Positions 12,823-23,116 of a stretch of 64,000 bases of DNA are shown piece after piece. The position numbers and the translations under genes were made by a program. The stretch's first letter is position 1, and every line of letters starts with the position of its first letter. The notes under the pieces are model-generated. The model worked only from the letters and a program-made list of their open reading frames with translations. It ran no database searches and was not told where the DNA came from. The stretch comes from Nymphaea colorata (taxonomy: Eukaryota > Streptophyta > Magnoliopsida > Nymphaeales > Nymphaeaceae), in NCBI RefSeq assembly GCF_008831285.2, contig NC_045139.1, forward strand, positions 17,094,354 through 17,158,353, written 5' to 3'.

Positions 12823-13824
12823 ACAAGTTAAGGTCATGCTATCTTAGATGTCAGATTTGACAAGTGAAAGGTTTAAAAGCCTCAAGATAACACGGTGGGC
12901 CATTTAAGTCAAAGATGTGGAAGCTGCCACACGGCATTCTTCGAGCTGCGATGTCGTCTTTTTTCTGTGACTGAGAGATGATGTCGGTCTGTCCTTCCAC
13001 TCTTTTTCTACCTATTTTTTTATTTTTCTATACGTTGTATTTATACTTCCTCTTTTGCTTTTGTTTTACAGTTTGTTACTGTAACTAGGGGACTTCTTGT
13101 CCCCAATTTTTGTATCTAAGGGATGTCTTGTCTTCCAATTTTGATATACATTCCCATTTTATCCGCTCTCTCTCTTTCTGCCCGCTCTCCCTCTCCTCAC
13201 CTCACCTCCTCTCTCCTCACCTCTTTGGAGTTGTGGGACAACTGTTCGATGAAATGTTTTTTACAGTTTGTGTTCTCATCACCATCTTTGAAGCATTTTG
13301 TTAGTTGATTGGTCTTTATTCGATGTCTTGCTCTCAAGTTGCGCTGAGTTGTGTCTCACCAACCTACGGAGCAGTGCTCAACTTAGGCTTTGAGCGGGTC
13401 CAAACGCAACTGCCTTGGTGTGGGTGCGCACACACGTGTGATGGACTTCATTGCTTTGGACCGACCACTTTGTTCTTATACAGGGTTCGTGTCATGGCCA
13501 CCCTCCCTCCTCCTTCGCCTTTGCGACCACCCCAGGGGGCTTGGGTTGGTGGTACCGGTCTATGTGGCATCAAGTCGGGTAACCCCCTCCCTCTTAATCG
13601 CTTGTTTTGTCGTGTTGCGGTCAGTTTTCTTTGCTCACCTGAAGAGGTCCATCAGGCTTTGGCATTGTGTCTTCAGTTGTGTTGTCGCCAAGTTGCTTCA
13701 ACTGCAAGAGGCTCGCGGCCTCTTCTAAGCACTCCTCCCAACACTGTTGGTTTCTCCTTTTGCAGATGAATGATTATTCCTTGTGGTAGATGGGTAATTG
13801 TTCCTTGCAGCCAAGTCTCTCCAA
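12823..13824. other. Unclassified sequence inside the minus-strand WUS copy
   Basis: The plus-strand copy has only about 300 bases between the homeodomain arm and the shared intron segment, whereas the minus-strand copy has about 1 kb here. Some 700 bases have therefore probably been inserted. The content is CT-rich low complexity (13160-13230) and GC-richer DNA (13380-13760) with overlapping open frames that resemble no protein I know. It may be transposon-derived, but I see no ends or target duplication. Confidence 0.4.
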
Positions 13825-14128
13825 GGTTGTAGTTGGTGGGTGCACAGGAGCACTGGTATGGAGGAAGGAAGTGGAGGAGGAGGTGAACTTGGGAGAGAAT
13901 CGTCGGAGCAGGAGCTCCACCCGACGGCAGCACCTCTCCTGCACGGCCGCGTCGATGCTCAACCTCTTCTTCTGTCTCTCCCTCTCCTTGTGGTTCTGGA
14001 ACCAGTAGAACACGTTCTTTCCCTCTATCTTGCCATATTGCCTTGGCCGATATCTTCTGTATCTGCTTCGCACTGGGAGACCTCACCCCATTGTTGTAAT
14101 AGAGCTCCCTTAGAATACGTATCTGTTC
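13825..14128 (-). pseudogene. WUS: WUSCHEL-type homeodomain exon, minus-strand copy, frameshifted
   Basis: From 14128 downward the minus strand encodes [20 protein letters not shown], then [10 protein letters not shown], where a ~5-base deletion relative to the plus-strand copy shifts the frame. The rest is read in another frame as [19 protein letters not shown], then ERERQKKRL, ending near 13961. The extra residues of the YYNNG(V/I)RSP loop and the [16 protein letters not shown] recognition helix are diagnostic of the WUS/WOX family. The tail ([18 protein letters not shown]) matches the plus copy. The N-terminal TRW of the homeodomain is missing at the palindrome junction, so this copy cannot encode a homeodomain. 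Confidence 0.93.
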
Positions 14129-14522
14129 CGCTGGTGGTGCAGGAGGAGGCAGCAACAAGAGTAGCTTCCTGTGCAGGCAGTCGAGCACCAGGTGGATACC
14201 AACAGCGGAGCAGATACGCATTCTGAGAGAGCTCTATTATAACAATGGGGTGAGGTCTCCCAGTGCGGAGCAGATACAGAAGATATCGGCCAGGCTGAGG
14301 CAGTATGGCAAGATAGAGGGGAAGAACGTGTTCTACTGGTTCCAGAACCATAAGGCGAGGGAGAGACAAAAGAAGAGGCTGAGCACCGACGCGGCCGTGC
14401 AGCAAAGGTGCTCTGCCGTCGGGTGGAGCTCCTGCTCCGATGATTTCTCTCCCAAGTTCACCTCCTCCTCCACTTCCCTCCTTCATACCAGTGCTCCTGG
14501 TGCACCCACCAACCACAACCTT
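13825..14522. repeat. Head-to-head inverted repeat made of two WUS homeodomain exons
   Basis: Arm 1 is 13825-14135, arm 2 is 14198-14522, and the spacer is about 62 bases (14136-14197). Reading outward from the centre, both arms run from CGGARCAGATACG through the homeodomain exon to CACCCACCAACYACAACCTT and then diverge. The arms differ by scattered substitutions and a few short indels, so the duplication is not fresh. A transcript through it would form a stem of about 300 base pairs. Confidence 0.93.
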
Positions 14523-14561
14523 CTCCCTCTCTCTAGACCTCTCTCCCTCTCTGTTGTCTGA
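14103..14561 (+). pseudogene. WUS: WUSCHEL-type homeodomain exon, plus-strand copy, frame open but truncated
   Basis: An uninterrupted frame encodes [20 protein letters not shown], then RW (about 14190-14195), a complete WUS homeodomain with [19 protein letters not shown] and [20 protein letters not shown] (to about 14380), then a serine-rich tail ending at a stop at 14559-14561. The [10 protein letters not shown] lead-in is typical of WUS. No initiator ATG precedes it: the frame is closed by TAG at 14100-14102, where the inverted copy begins. The next part of the gene (WUS box, EAR) is absent on this side. It is an exon fragment with intact homeodomain coding sequence, not a whole gene. Confidence 0.92.
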
Positions 14562-15345
14562 TTTTTTCTTCTTTCTTGATGCAGGAATTTCTTCATGTGG
14601 AGCAAGCATAGTCTCTGGGGGCAGATGGCTGGTGTTAGCTCTGCCCTGGTGGAAAGAGGTAGTTTCGGGTAAGAGAAACGGCGGCCAACCAGTCTTTGTT
14701 TTCACTTCTCTTTTCGTATTTGTTAGCCACCTATTTAGAGAGAGAGAGAGAGAGAGAGAGACTTCATGGCCCCACCATGTCATCTTCTGCCTTTTAATTC
14801 TTTTACTGGTCAAATCTCGATATTAAGATACCAGGAACATTACCAACATAATGTATGAGCAAATAAACAAAATAAATAAGAATATTTGGTTGGTAGGTTG
14901 AATCTTCATGTCTATGGCTATGGTTGGTAGGTTAAAGCAGCTGTATACCCAATAGGCCGGGGGAAAAGGGGCTTCAACTCTCTTTTTATCCGTAATCTTC
15001 TATCCCAAATCCACCTTCTTCACGAAGAAAAAAAAACCGAATCTGATTTAGAGTATATTAGTATGGGGAATAACCTAATAGGATGCAACAACAATAATTC
15101 TTGTAAAGAAGGATGCCCATGTTGTGGCAATTCCACCCAGAAGTAAGACATTTTGAATAAAAGAAAAAGAAGAGGAAGAGAAAACAGTGAAAACCGTGAA
15201 ATAACTCTTCGTGTGGTGTGGCATGTGGGCAGTTCCGGTGATTTGATGCCAATGAACAAATTGGTAGGAACGCCTGCCCACACAAACCTTCCGCCGTTCC
15301 ACATTATTGAGCAATCAGAGAAACAGTAATCGGAACATAGTCGGA
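14562..15345. other. WUS flank and intergenic DNA
   Basis: 14562-14830 follows the plus-strand WUS exon and has an acceptor-like CTTGATGCAG near 14583 and a (GA)n run at about 14738-14760. 14830-14935 is the intron segment shared with 12738-12822. 14940-15345 has no recognisable gene; the minus-strand frames there lack known motifs. Confidence 0.45.
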
Positions 15346-15347
15346 AG

Positions 15348-15385
15348 AGGTAATTAAGCTGCACAGAGGTAATTAAGCTGCACAG
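15348..15385. repeat. 19-bp tandem duplication at the edge of repeat copy B
   Basis: AGGTAATTAAGCTGCACAG occurs twice in a row. The second unit runs into repeat copy B, so the first may be a duplication made at the element's edge. Confidence 0.85.
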
Positions 15386-16530
15386 GGATTGTTTTTATGA
15401 AAAAAAAAAACTAAAAATCAAAGAAAAACGAAGCAAGTAGAGATGCTAGAAAGAGCCTAGCGTCATTATTATTATTATTTTTTTAATTTTTAAGGGTCAA
15501 TTATTCAGCTCAATCAGTTGTTGAACATAGATTCGGACCAACCTGCAAAAAATTGACCAAATTGTTCGACCCTTTTGAATTGGTTGCTGCATTGAATAAA
15601 AAATTAGTTGATTAACACTAGTTATGATCTACTTTAATAATAGTGTTTATTTGGACAACGTTCAAATTTAATTATTTATTTGGTTTTAAGTGAGAACCAC
15701 AAATATTTCATCCTACCATTCAACAAAAAGCTGAAACCTTCACCCTTTTTTTAATCTTCTCATAATACCAAATATGCTTTCAGTGCCTCACAATAACGCC
15801 TAAAATACCAGACCTGCTTAAAATACCAAAGCGTTAAATTCATGTTGTTCATTTTCAAAAGACTCAAACCCAACTTACTAACCAAATGCATGAAACTCTC
15901 AAAAAGCGTCCTATTTTGTAAATAGAATATAATATATATATATACCCTTACATATTTTAGATATCTGTAACGTGATTGGGATCAGAGGCGCATGGTGAGT
16001 TTCAGCTTTGGATGAAGAATCTCAAACTTTTTCTGACCGAAATGAGTTTCTTTTCTCAAATTGTTCACTCATAAACTTGGAGGAATCGATAGAACCCCAA
16101 TAAAAAATAGAAACCGCTTAAAAAGCTGCTGTCGGTCCTTCCATGTGGCTTCTTTCATACAAAAAAAGGGAGAGATGGTCTTTATCATTCTCAGCGAGGC
16201 GACGTACCTATTTTCTCAAGTTGCGTGTGCTCAAAACGAAGCCTTTTTCATGGGCCCCAACCACTGGTGTCCCTTCTACGCAAACCATTAGCTAAAGGAG
16301 ACTAAAGTTAATCACCCATGCGGCCATAACTAGGGACCTACAACCGGTCCGAGCCAACTGGGGCTCGACTAACATTCTCATGTACAAGCTTGACTCAACT
16401 CGACTCATTTAATAAATAAATCGAACTCGAGCTTGACTTAATAAACGGGTAGAGTTCCAACTACACAAGCTCGCCTCATTTAAACACGACTCGGATCATG
16501 TCATATCTATCTGTTAATCTTGGTAGTGAT
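15355..16530 (+). repeat. Dispersed ~1 kb repeat, copy B (plus orientation)
   Basis: Inverted counterpart of 7335-8360; shared landmarks are listed there. It holds the 76-codon frame 16061-16291 starting MFTHKLGGIDRTPIKNRN, matching the frame in copy A (LKLGGIDRTPIKNRN, SFHVASFIQK, SQVACAQNEAF). The frame may be a captured or residual coding piece, or chance conservation. The family is unidentified. Confidence 0.85.
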
Positions 16531-17806
16531 TTGGCGAGCCCAAATTTGCTTCAGGAAGTTTTTTTTGCGAAGGTAGATCATGCTTTAGAAGCGATTCAAA
16601 AAACCCAGGTTTGATTCCTCAAGATTTTCTTCACAACATCGAGTTTTCATTTTGGGGAAGAAGGCAGCGATGTATTTGGTCGTTACAGGCCACCTATGGG
16701 CTTCATTCTTCTTCATCAAGCATCCTGCTCTGATATCAAGTCAAAAAATAAAGAAGAAGCAAAACAAACAAAAACTAGCAATGAAAAGATTCTTTTCATT
16801 AAACGTGCATGGTTTTTCACCATGGAAGGCCACCACGAGCCTTGGTTATACAATGCATAGAACTAGTTTAAATAGTTGAAGTTTTTATAATCTTGGCAAC
16901 GATAAACATAGGAAACTAAATCTAGTTTTTATGGAAAGATTTTCTTTTTCCTTTATCATTAATTTTGATTGATCTTGCTGGGATTCTTTCCTTGAATTTC
17001 TCTAGAATGGTTGCCTTTCAACCTTATCATTAACACTATAAACTTGGCAACGATAAACATGAAACTAAATCTGATTTTTGTGGAAAGATTTTGTTTTTCC
17101 TTTATCATTAATTTTGATTGATCTTACTGAGATTCTTTTCTTGAATATCTCTAAAACGATTGTCTTTCGACCTTATCGTTAATAGAATGAGACAATGGTA
17201 GCAGAGAAGCAAGCACGACAATACATAAGGAATTTGTTGAGGGATGCGTGGAGGAGGCAGAACAGGGAGCAACTCTCAGCTCAACAGCAGTAGTAACAGA
17301 CCGTCTTCTCTCGTTCCTTCATGAACGTGGCTTCCAATATTACGAGGGTTTCCCAATACATGTAAGACTATAAAGATGGGGTCGGTGTTTTGGAGCATGA
17401 GTTTATGGACCAAGTCTACTCTATCATTGCCGAGCCCATCCAATTTGTTGTTTCCCACTCTATCAACTATGTTGGTGCCCATTAACACAATCCTACTTGT
17501 GATGTTATGTATCATCATGTAATAAATTGTACACAATAATACATTAAATTTAGTTATTTGTCTCTCTCCCTCTCTTTCTCTCTCTCTCACACACACACAT
17601 ATGTATGCATGCAGTCTCTCTAGTGTGTTTAATTACATTGGCTTGCTTCCGATCTCAGCTTTATTATAGCTAGAACTGTTTGACTTAGTGTAAATGATGC
17701 TCTTATTTGATAACTTGAACCAAAAACTATTTCAGTAAACTTACAATTCCTGCACAAAATGGGTTTTGGTCAGTATCAATATGAAAAGGAAATAAAGTTA
17801 GCGAAG

Positions 17807-17837
<31 letters not shown>

Positions 17838-18300
17838 ACCCGTCATTATTTTTCCTAAACTTTATTAATCTTCATGTTTTACACGGTGGAAATCAACACA
17901 AAAATGAGTTTTATAAGCTTAAAAATATGATATTGACTATTGAGATCTTATTTCTTCATCGTAACGCCATTTTAGGTAGAGTTCTATTATTTTGAGGGCC
18001 AAGATCCACTTCTACATTTTACACGAAAAGGGTGTGGAATGTTAAAAGCAGGCATGACAAATTTCAGCACACTTTTTCTAATTCATCTTCTGTAAGAGAT
18101 CTTCTGGATTTCAAAAGCAATAAATTTTAAAAATCATAATAAATAACAATTTAACATTAATTTCAAACTTAATCACATTTGAAAGTAATTATACAAGCTG
18201 ATGCATATGAACAACATGAGACAGTGTTTTCGTTTCCAATACACATGAACGATACGTATGAGCTCCACCGACTTGGTGAAAATCAGTTGAAGTAGGCAGG
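16531..18300. other. Intergenic, repeats, no gene recognised
   Basis: Contains the ~150 bp tandem duplication (16885-17186), an exon-like stretch at 17189-17290 (frame MVAEKQARQYIRNLLRDAWR, unrecognised) and a (TA)n run at 17807-17834. Confidence 0.45.
16885..17186. repeat. ~150-bp tandem direct duplication
   Basis: CTTGGCAACGATAAACAT starts at about 16892 and again at about 17043. The following AAACTAAATCT, GGAAAGATTTT, CCTTTATCATTAATTTTG and ACCTTATCRTTAA words repeat in the same order. Scattered differences show moderate age. Confidence 0.9.
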
Positions 18301-20062
18301 ATCCGAGGGGTGGATCCAGTCCGACAAATAGCATTTCCTGGGTGAAACTTCACCCCCAAAGCTCTATCTCATTGATTCCCTCTATTCACTCAATAGTTGT
18401 AGGCAAACCGGACCATTGACGGCCACCCGCAGTGCTCGTGGCAGGTGACATCTCCCTCTCGCTTTCTCTGGTTTCTCTCACCAACTTACTTCCTCTCTAT
18501 CTCTCACTCCCTCAATTGTTTTCTCCTTGCCCGCCACCTGGAGCCCAAATGCACCAACGACCTCCTATTCCAACAATTTTTCTCTAATTAAGCATGACCT
18601 CAAATGAAAGGGACCCATGTAAAAAGAAAACAGAGAAGTGGTAGTTATGAGTAGCTGCAACATGTGAAATATCTCTTTGCCATAATTTGCTTTTCAGCCC
18701 ATTGAATAGACATGAGAGGAGCACAAGAAATTGAGCAAAAAACAATCGTTTTCATTTTCTTTTTGTGTTCTGTAATGTATACAACCAATTTTTATCGAAT
18801 CAAGTCAATTTTAATGTTCAGCTATGGTTTTTGCCTTTTGTGCTTGTGATTTTGTAGTTATCTATTCATTTGCTTTGTCCATATGTCTAGCCTAGTTTGT
18901 TTTCTAGTTGAATGAGAATTGGGTAGTCCTAGTTTTCCTTTATCTAATTCCCTAGATATTTTATTTATGGGCAGCAAAGTTGATAGTGTGGAGGGAGTTG
19001 AGTAGGTTTTCTTTTGCAAATCCTCACTGGATTTGTGTAATTCTTTTTCAGTTCTGCCAACAGTTTCTAGAATGATCGAACTAGGTTGTGCACATATTTT
19101 TTGTAGTTGAACCATGAAGTCATAAACTACTATTCAAATTTTTGTTCGTTTTTATTGTTGTTTTTTTTCTGTTGGAGATCTCTTCATTAGTTTTATCATT
19201 ATTGAGCAAGCAACTTGTTCAAACAGTTTTCATTTTTTATGTCATATATATAGAAATGTTGAGATCTTTTGATGTTAGCAAACGAAGTTGTAATATTTGT
19301 AAGCAGATCCACTCTTATTTTTTATAGTCAATAGTTGTGGCAGAACTTTGATTTTTATCGCATTGATTTGTATTATTTTTCTCTTTTCTAGCTATTTGAC
19401 AAGTTTTTTCTCAATAACCATAAAAAAAGTGAATCAATTAGCTCTAGAGCTAACTCGCCCTTCCTTGAATGGTGAATGAAATCTTCATCCATCATGACAT
19501 TGGAACGACTTAAATTCTTAAATTTCTTATTTTATAAATATATTGACATTGAGTTGTGAAGATAGGTAGCTTATGTAATGATTTGTGGTGCAACATGCTA
19601 CTTAATGGATCAAATGAGCAGTTGCACAAAGATTGGTCTTTGGTCCCAAATAGTTATTGATAATATCTTAGCTTTGAATTCTCAAAGTTTTGAAATGTAA
19701 GTTCAATTATCTGTAGTTCGTGATTCCGTGGATATGTTTCTCTTCTTTATACCTTTATACTTTGTTATCATGTTCTCTTGATGATGGCTAAAAACTACTT
19801 ATTTCGTTTCTTCGAAGGGAACTACTGATTATTTTTTTGTTCTCTGCATATGATAAGACCTAAGAGTGATATGCAAAGATAGCACATACTTGAAGATTTA
19901 GAACAGCCTTAGAGCTTTCAACATGTCATCTCCGGTTATGAAGGATATGAAAGAATTTGAGTGGCTAGACTTGCTTCTACTTTGTGCTTTGATTTACTTG
20001 ACTCTTGACATGCATGAAAATTGTTTCATTATTGAGTTGATTGGTTTTTCATTTGTTTTCAG
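18301..20062. other. Intergenic or 5' flank of the TRAPPC4 relic, no gene recognised
   Basis: 18340-18560 is CT-rich and 18560-20060 AT-rich. Because the relic downstream keeps the acceptor of a leader intron (TTTGTTTTCAG at 20062), part of this DNA may be the old TRAPPC4 leader intron. The minus-strand frame at 18858-19115 has no motif I know. Confidence 0.35.
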
Positions 20063-20470
20063 GTTAAGCTCATGGCTGCTATCTACAGTCTCTTTATCAT
20101 CAATAAATCTGGTGGACTAATATATTACAAGATAACTATCTGTTTCTCATTCTTATTTCCTAGAGAACTGTTTTCCATGATTTGGATAGTTGATTTTTGT
20201 AAGAAATCAGCAGTGTACTTGTTATACGTGTGCATAAAGAAACATTTGGTTTCTAAATCTATAGTTTTTGTTTCTTACATAATCCTTGATCCACTCATCC
20301 AAGATTATGGATCAGCAGGACACATGAACACAAATGATAGCTTGTGTATAGCAAGTCTATGACATTCAATGCATGCAATTTTCCAACAGTTGTCTCAAAA
20401 AGTGGGTTGTAGAGGAATTAATCTTCTTGAGGCAAATATTTGTTATCTTCATTGTTTTAGTCATTAGCAA
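20063..20470 (+). pseudogene. TRAPPC4: TRAPPC4 (TRS23) pseudogene, first two coding exons
   Basis: TRAPPC4 is a core SNARE-like (longin) subunit of the TRAPP vesicle-tethering complex. After an intact acceptor (20062), ATG at 20072 begins MAAIYSLFIINKSGGLIYYK, ending at 20131, the exact first-exon product of plant TRAPPC4. After a 171-base intron, 20303 onward reads DYGSAGHMNTNDSLCIASL, a stop, then HSMHAIFQQLS and GINLLEANICYLHCF and another stop. Damage visible: the donor after AAG is AT instead of GT, the acceptor before GATTATGG is AA, the conserved Trp codon before HSMHA is TGA, and the Gln codon after LHCF is TAG. Later exons (GTKFFVV... onward) are not found. Intron retention makes it a genomic duplicate, long inactive. 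Confidence 0.93.
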
Positions 20471-22230
20471 GTACACATTAGACCTTATAGGATCCTTTTG
20501 GAATTGGATTCAAGATTATGTCTGTTATCATAATTCTGATTGTTTATGAATGTTGTTCTGTATTATTAACATAAAAGCCACAATTTTTTGCACATTTTTC
20601 TTGGTGTACATCGTCACACTCCATGAAGAGATATGTTGGTACAAACAGATTCGTGCATGTGGTAAAAGAATTTTCTGTTTCACAGATAATTCTAGATACC
20701 ACTGTAGAATCAACTTCTTTGGTTGTCACGATGAGTTGTAAGGTCCTAGGCATAGATGTATGCTTAATGCATATATAAATGAGTAACTTATGAACTAAAT
20801 ATATCAGTTTGCCTAAGAAAATTTTGTTTATGGATATTGCTTCATGTTTAAAAGTCTGTAATATGTAGGTATGTCATGGGATCAAGGGTACAATGTGAAA
20901 GCTTTTCAAAAAAGTGATAACATAAAAATGCATTTAGCAAAACATTGGCCATGATAGTACCATATTCACAATAAAAACTCATAAGGATGTAAGCTTGATT
21001 TCTCTATCTGATCCCATGAATATGCTACAGTGTAACACATTCATAAGTATAAACTAAAACAGTGTGCATCAAGTGGTTTGATATTCAAATATCTGATTTC
21101 TAAGTCACGGTTCTAATATATATTTGCTAACTTGACTTTAGCTTTAGAAAGATTTGCTTATGCAATACACTCAAATAAGAATTTTTTTTATTTACTATAA
21201 AAACTGATATGCATCATATGATTCATATTTCTAACCCCCTTGGGGATTGGAAGTCACCTGTCGAGCAAACAAATGTATAGTACACGCACAAGAGAACAGT
21301 ACAGTCACATAGTGCCAATTGCAAATAAAAGTTTCTGAAAATATTGATGATCTACATGTACTTTTATGTCTTAACATTGCATCAACTGGAAACATGTGAG
21401 AGACAAAATTGGTGAAGGGCTCAAACTTCAAGTAGTTTGTGATCTATATCCCATAATACTCAATGTCGTTGTGGACACAATGCGCAAAGAAACTTTTAGT
21501 TGAAGTACATGTTATATTACTTGACCTATGTCCCATAACCCAGAGAAGCCAATATTTTATGGATTTTATGCATAAGCATGCTCTTGATAGTTTACATGAT
21601 AGATGGGTGAAATTGTCAACACAAAACAATATGGTTGCAGATTATTTTATTCAGAATGAAGAAAAACAATAAATTTAGATGACAACATTTTAGTTGTGAA
21701 AAAGGCTGGTTTTGTTAACCTCTATGCAAGTTTTAGAATATCTTGACCCTGTGGATCTAAAGCTCGACCTTTGTTTCATTCAAATGAGGTCAAAACTTTG
21801 TCAACGTACAACATGTATAAGTTTTACATGTTATTGGTCATCATACACTCAGCCATGTGTATTTCTCTTGGATTTGGATTTAAGATCTGTGGATTTGAAG
21901 TCCGATCTTCCCCATATCGAATCTCAAATCCATAGTTTTTTTTACAAATGGTGGATCTGATATCAACCTCTTATCAAATCATGTACCAAGGTTTTAAAAA
22001 TCAAATCTAAAAGCTAAAGGAGGAAAGACAGACACCATGATTTGTCTTTTTTTTTTGTTCAACTGTATTTGGGCATTGATCATGTAAATTTTATCATTTT
22101 TTTCTGTTGAAGAGTTTATGTATTAATTTTTTATTTTATTGACTTTTTATCAATCTAGAACACATTTTGTAGTCGATTTAGTTTCCTTACAGCTGTCGAT
22201 TCCGATTCGGTTTGCCGATTTGCTCAAAAC
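20471..22230. other. Intergenic, no gene recognised
   Basis: AT-rich DNA. I searched it for the remaining TRAPPC4 exons without success; the short frames on both strands carry no motif. Confidence 0.45.
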
Positions 22231-22239
22231 GTTAAGCAT

Positions 22240-22352
22240 TTTTAACCCAAAAAAAAAAGTCTGAAGCAGCTGGACGGAGGGGTTTAGGGTTTTCTCCTCT
22301 TTCTCCCACCATCGTCAAAAACACCGGTGGTGGCGGCCCCTGTGTCGAGTCG
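22240..22352 (+). promoter_or_regulatory. DPH5 promoter edge and first leader exon with telo-box
   Basis: GGGTTTAGGGTTTT (about 22279-22292) is a telo-box (AAACCCTAA on the other strand), common near start sites of plant genes for translation factors, which suits DPH5. The CT-rich stretch and the following GC-rich bases end at a donor, GAGTCG|GTAACT (22352/22353), followed by (CT)n. The leader would be spliced to the acceptor at 23110 just before the start codon. The transcription start is inferred. Confidence 0.5.
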
Positions 22353-23116
22353 GTAACTCTCTCTCTCTCTCCATTCTTGTGTTTCCTTGTATGGTCTGTT
22401 TTATCCTTCGCGTGGAGTTGTGAAATAAACGAATCAAACCTATCTGTTCTTGTTTCTCGAGCAGGATCTGCTCGTATTGGGGATTAGTAATAGGTGACGT
22501 TGTTGCTCTCCTATAGTCAAATTAGTCGTTAGGTAACTCAAGACTTTGTTTATCTAAAGCAAACTGCATGTTGGTCTCGAAACTTATGTCCTATTCTTTG
22601 TCAATTTTTATTTCTTGGTTCACGGGTGATGCATTTGCTCATCCGTTTGCTAGCATATTTGGATTATAGCCTCTTGAGTACTTTGCACAATGTGTGTTTG
22701 TGCGGACAATGTGCTAGGATAGTAGCCTTATGAAATGATAGTAGATAAAAACTAGAGAGTGGGTATCGTTGCGTTTGCAGGAAAAAAGGAATGGGAAAGA
22801 GAAGCTTGTACTAAGTTGAACTAGACTTGATTTTTAGCTTGCGGTGCATGAGATAGAGCTTGATGTCTAGCTGAATCAAAGAACAAACTTGAAAGCTGCT
22901 AGTTTTCCACTCTTCAAGGAAAATGAATTGGACAGCTTTAAAATGTCCTGACCCTTGACATGAAACATGGAGCATCTGTAGAGCCATTTGCTTTGATATG
23001 TCTTGATCTAGTCAATTCTTATTTGAGGTTTCTAACTTCATTGTGATGCTTCAAGAATAAATTTTCGCTTGTACTTGACATCAAGAAGTAGGATGCTTTA
23101 ACTCTTGCAGATAGAA

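Noticed and set aside
13305-13769. 154-codon plus-strand ORF inside the WUS wreck
   Set aside because: GC-richer sequence with several overlapping open frames, no domain recognised, and located in the extra DNA of the minus-strand WUS copy.
14025-14813. 262-codon minus-strand ORF, the longest in its region
   Set aside because: It runs antisense to the plus-strand WUS homeodomain and through a GA microsatellite; its residues are not WUS-like in that frame.
16590-16625. GGTTTGATTCC-like tRNA B-box
   Set aside because: No cloverleaf or A-box partner can be folded around it.
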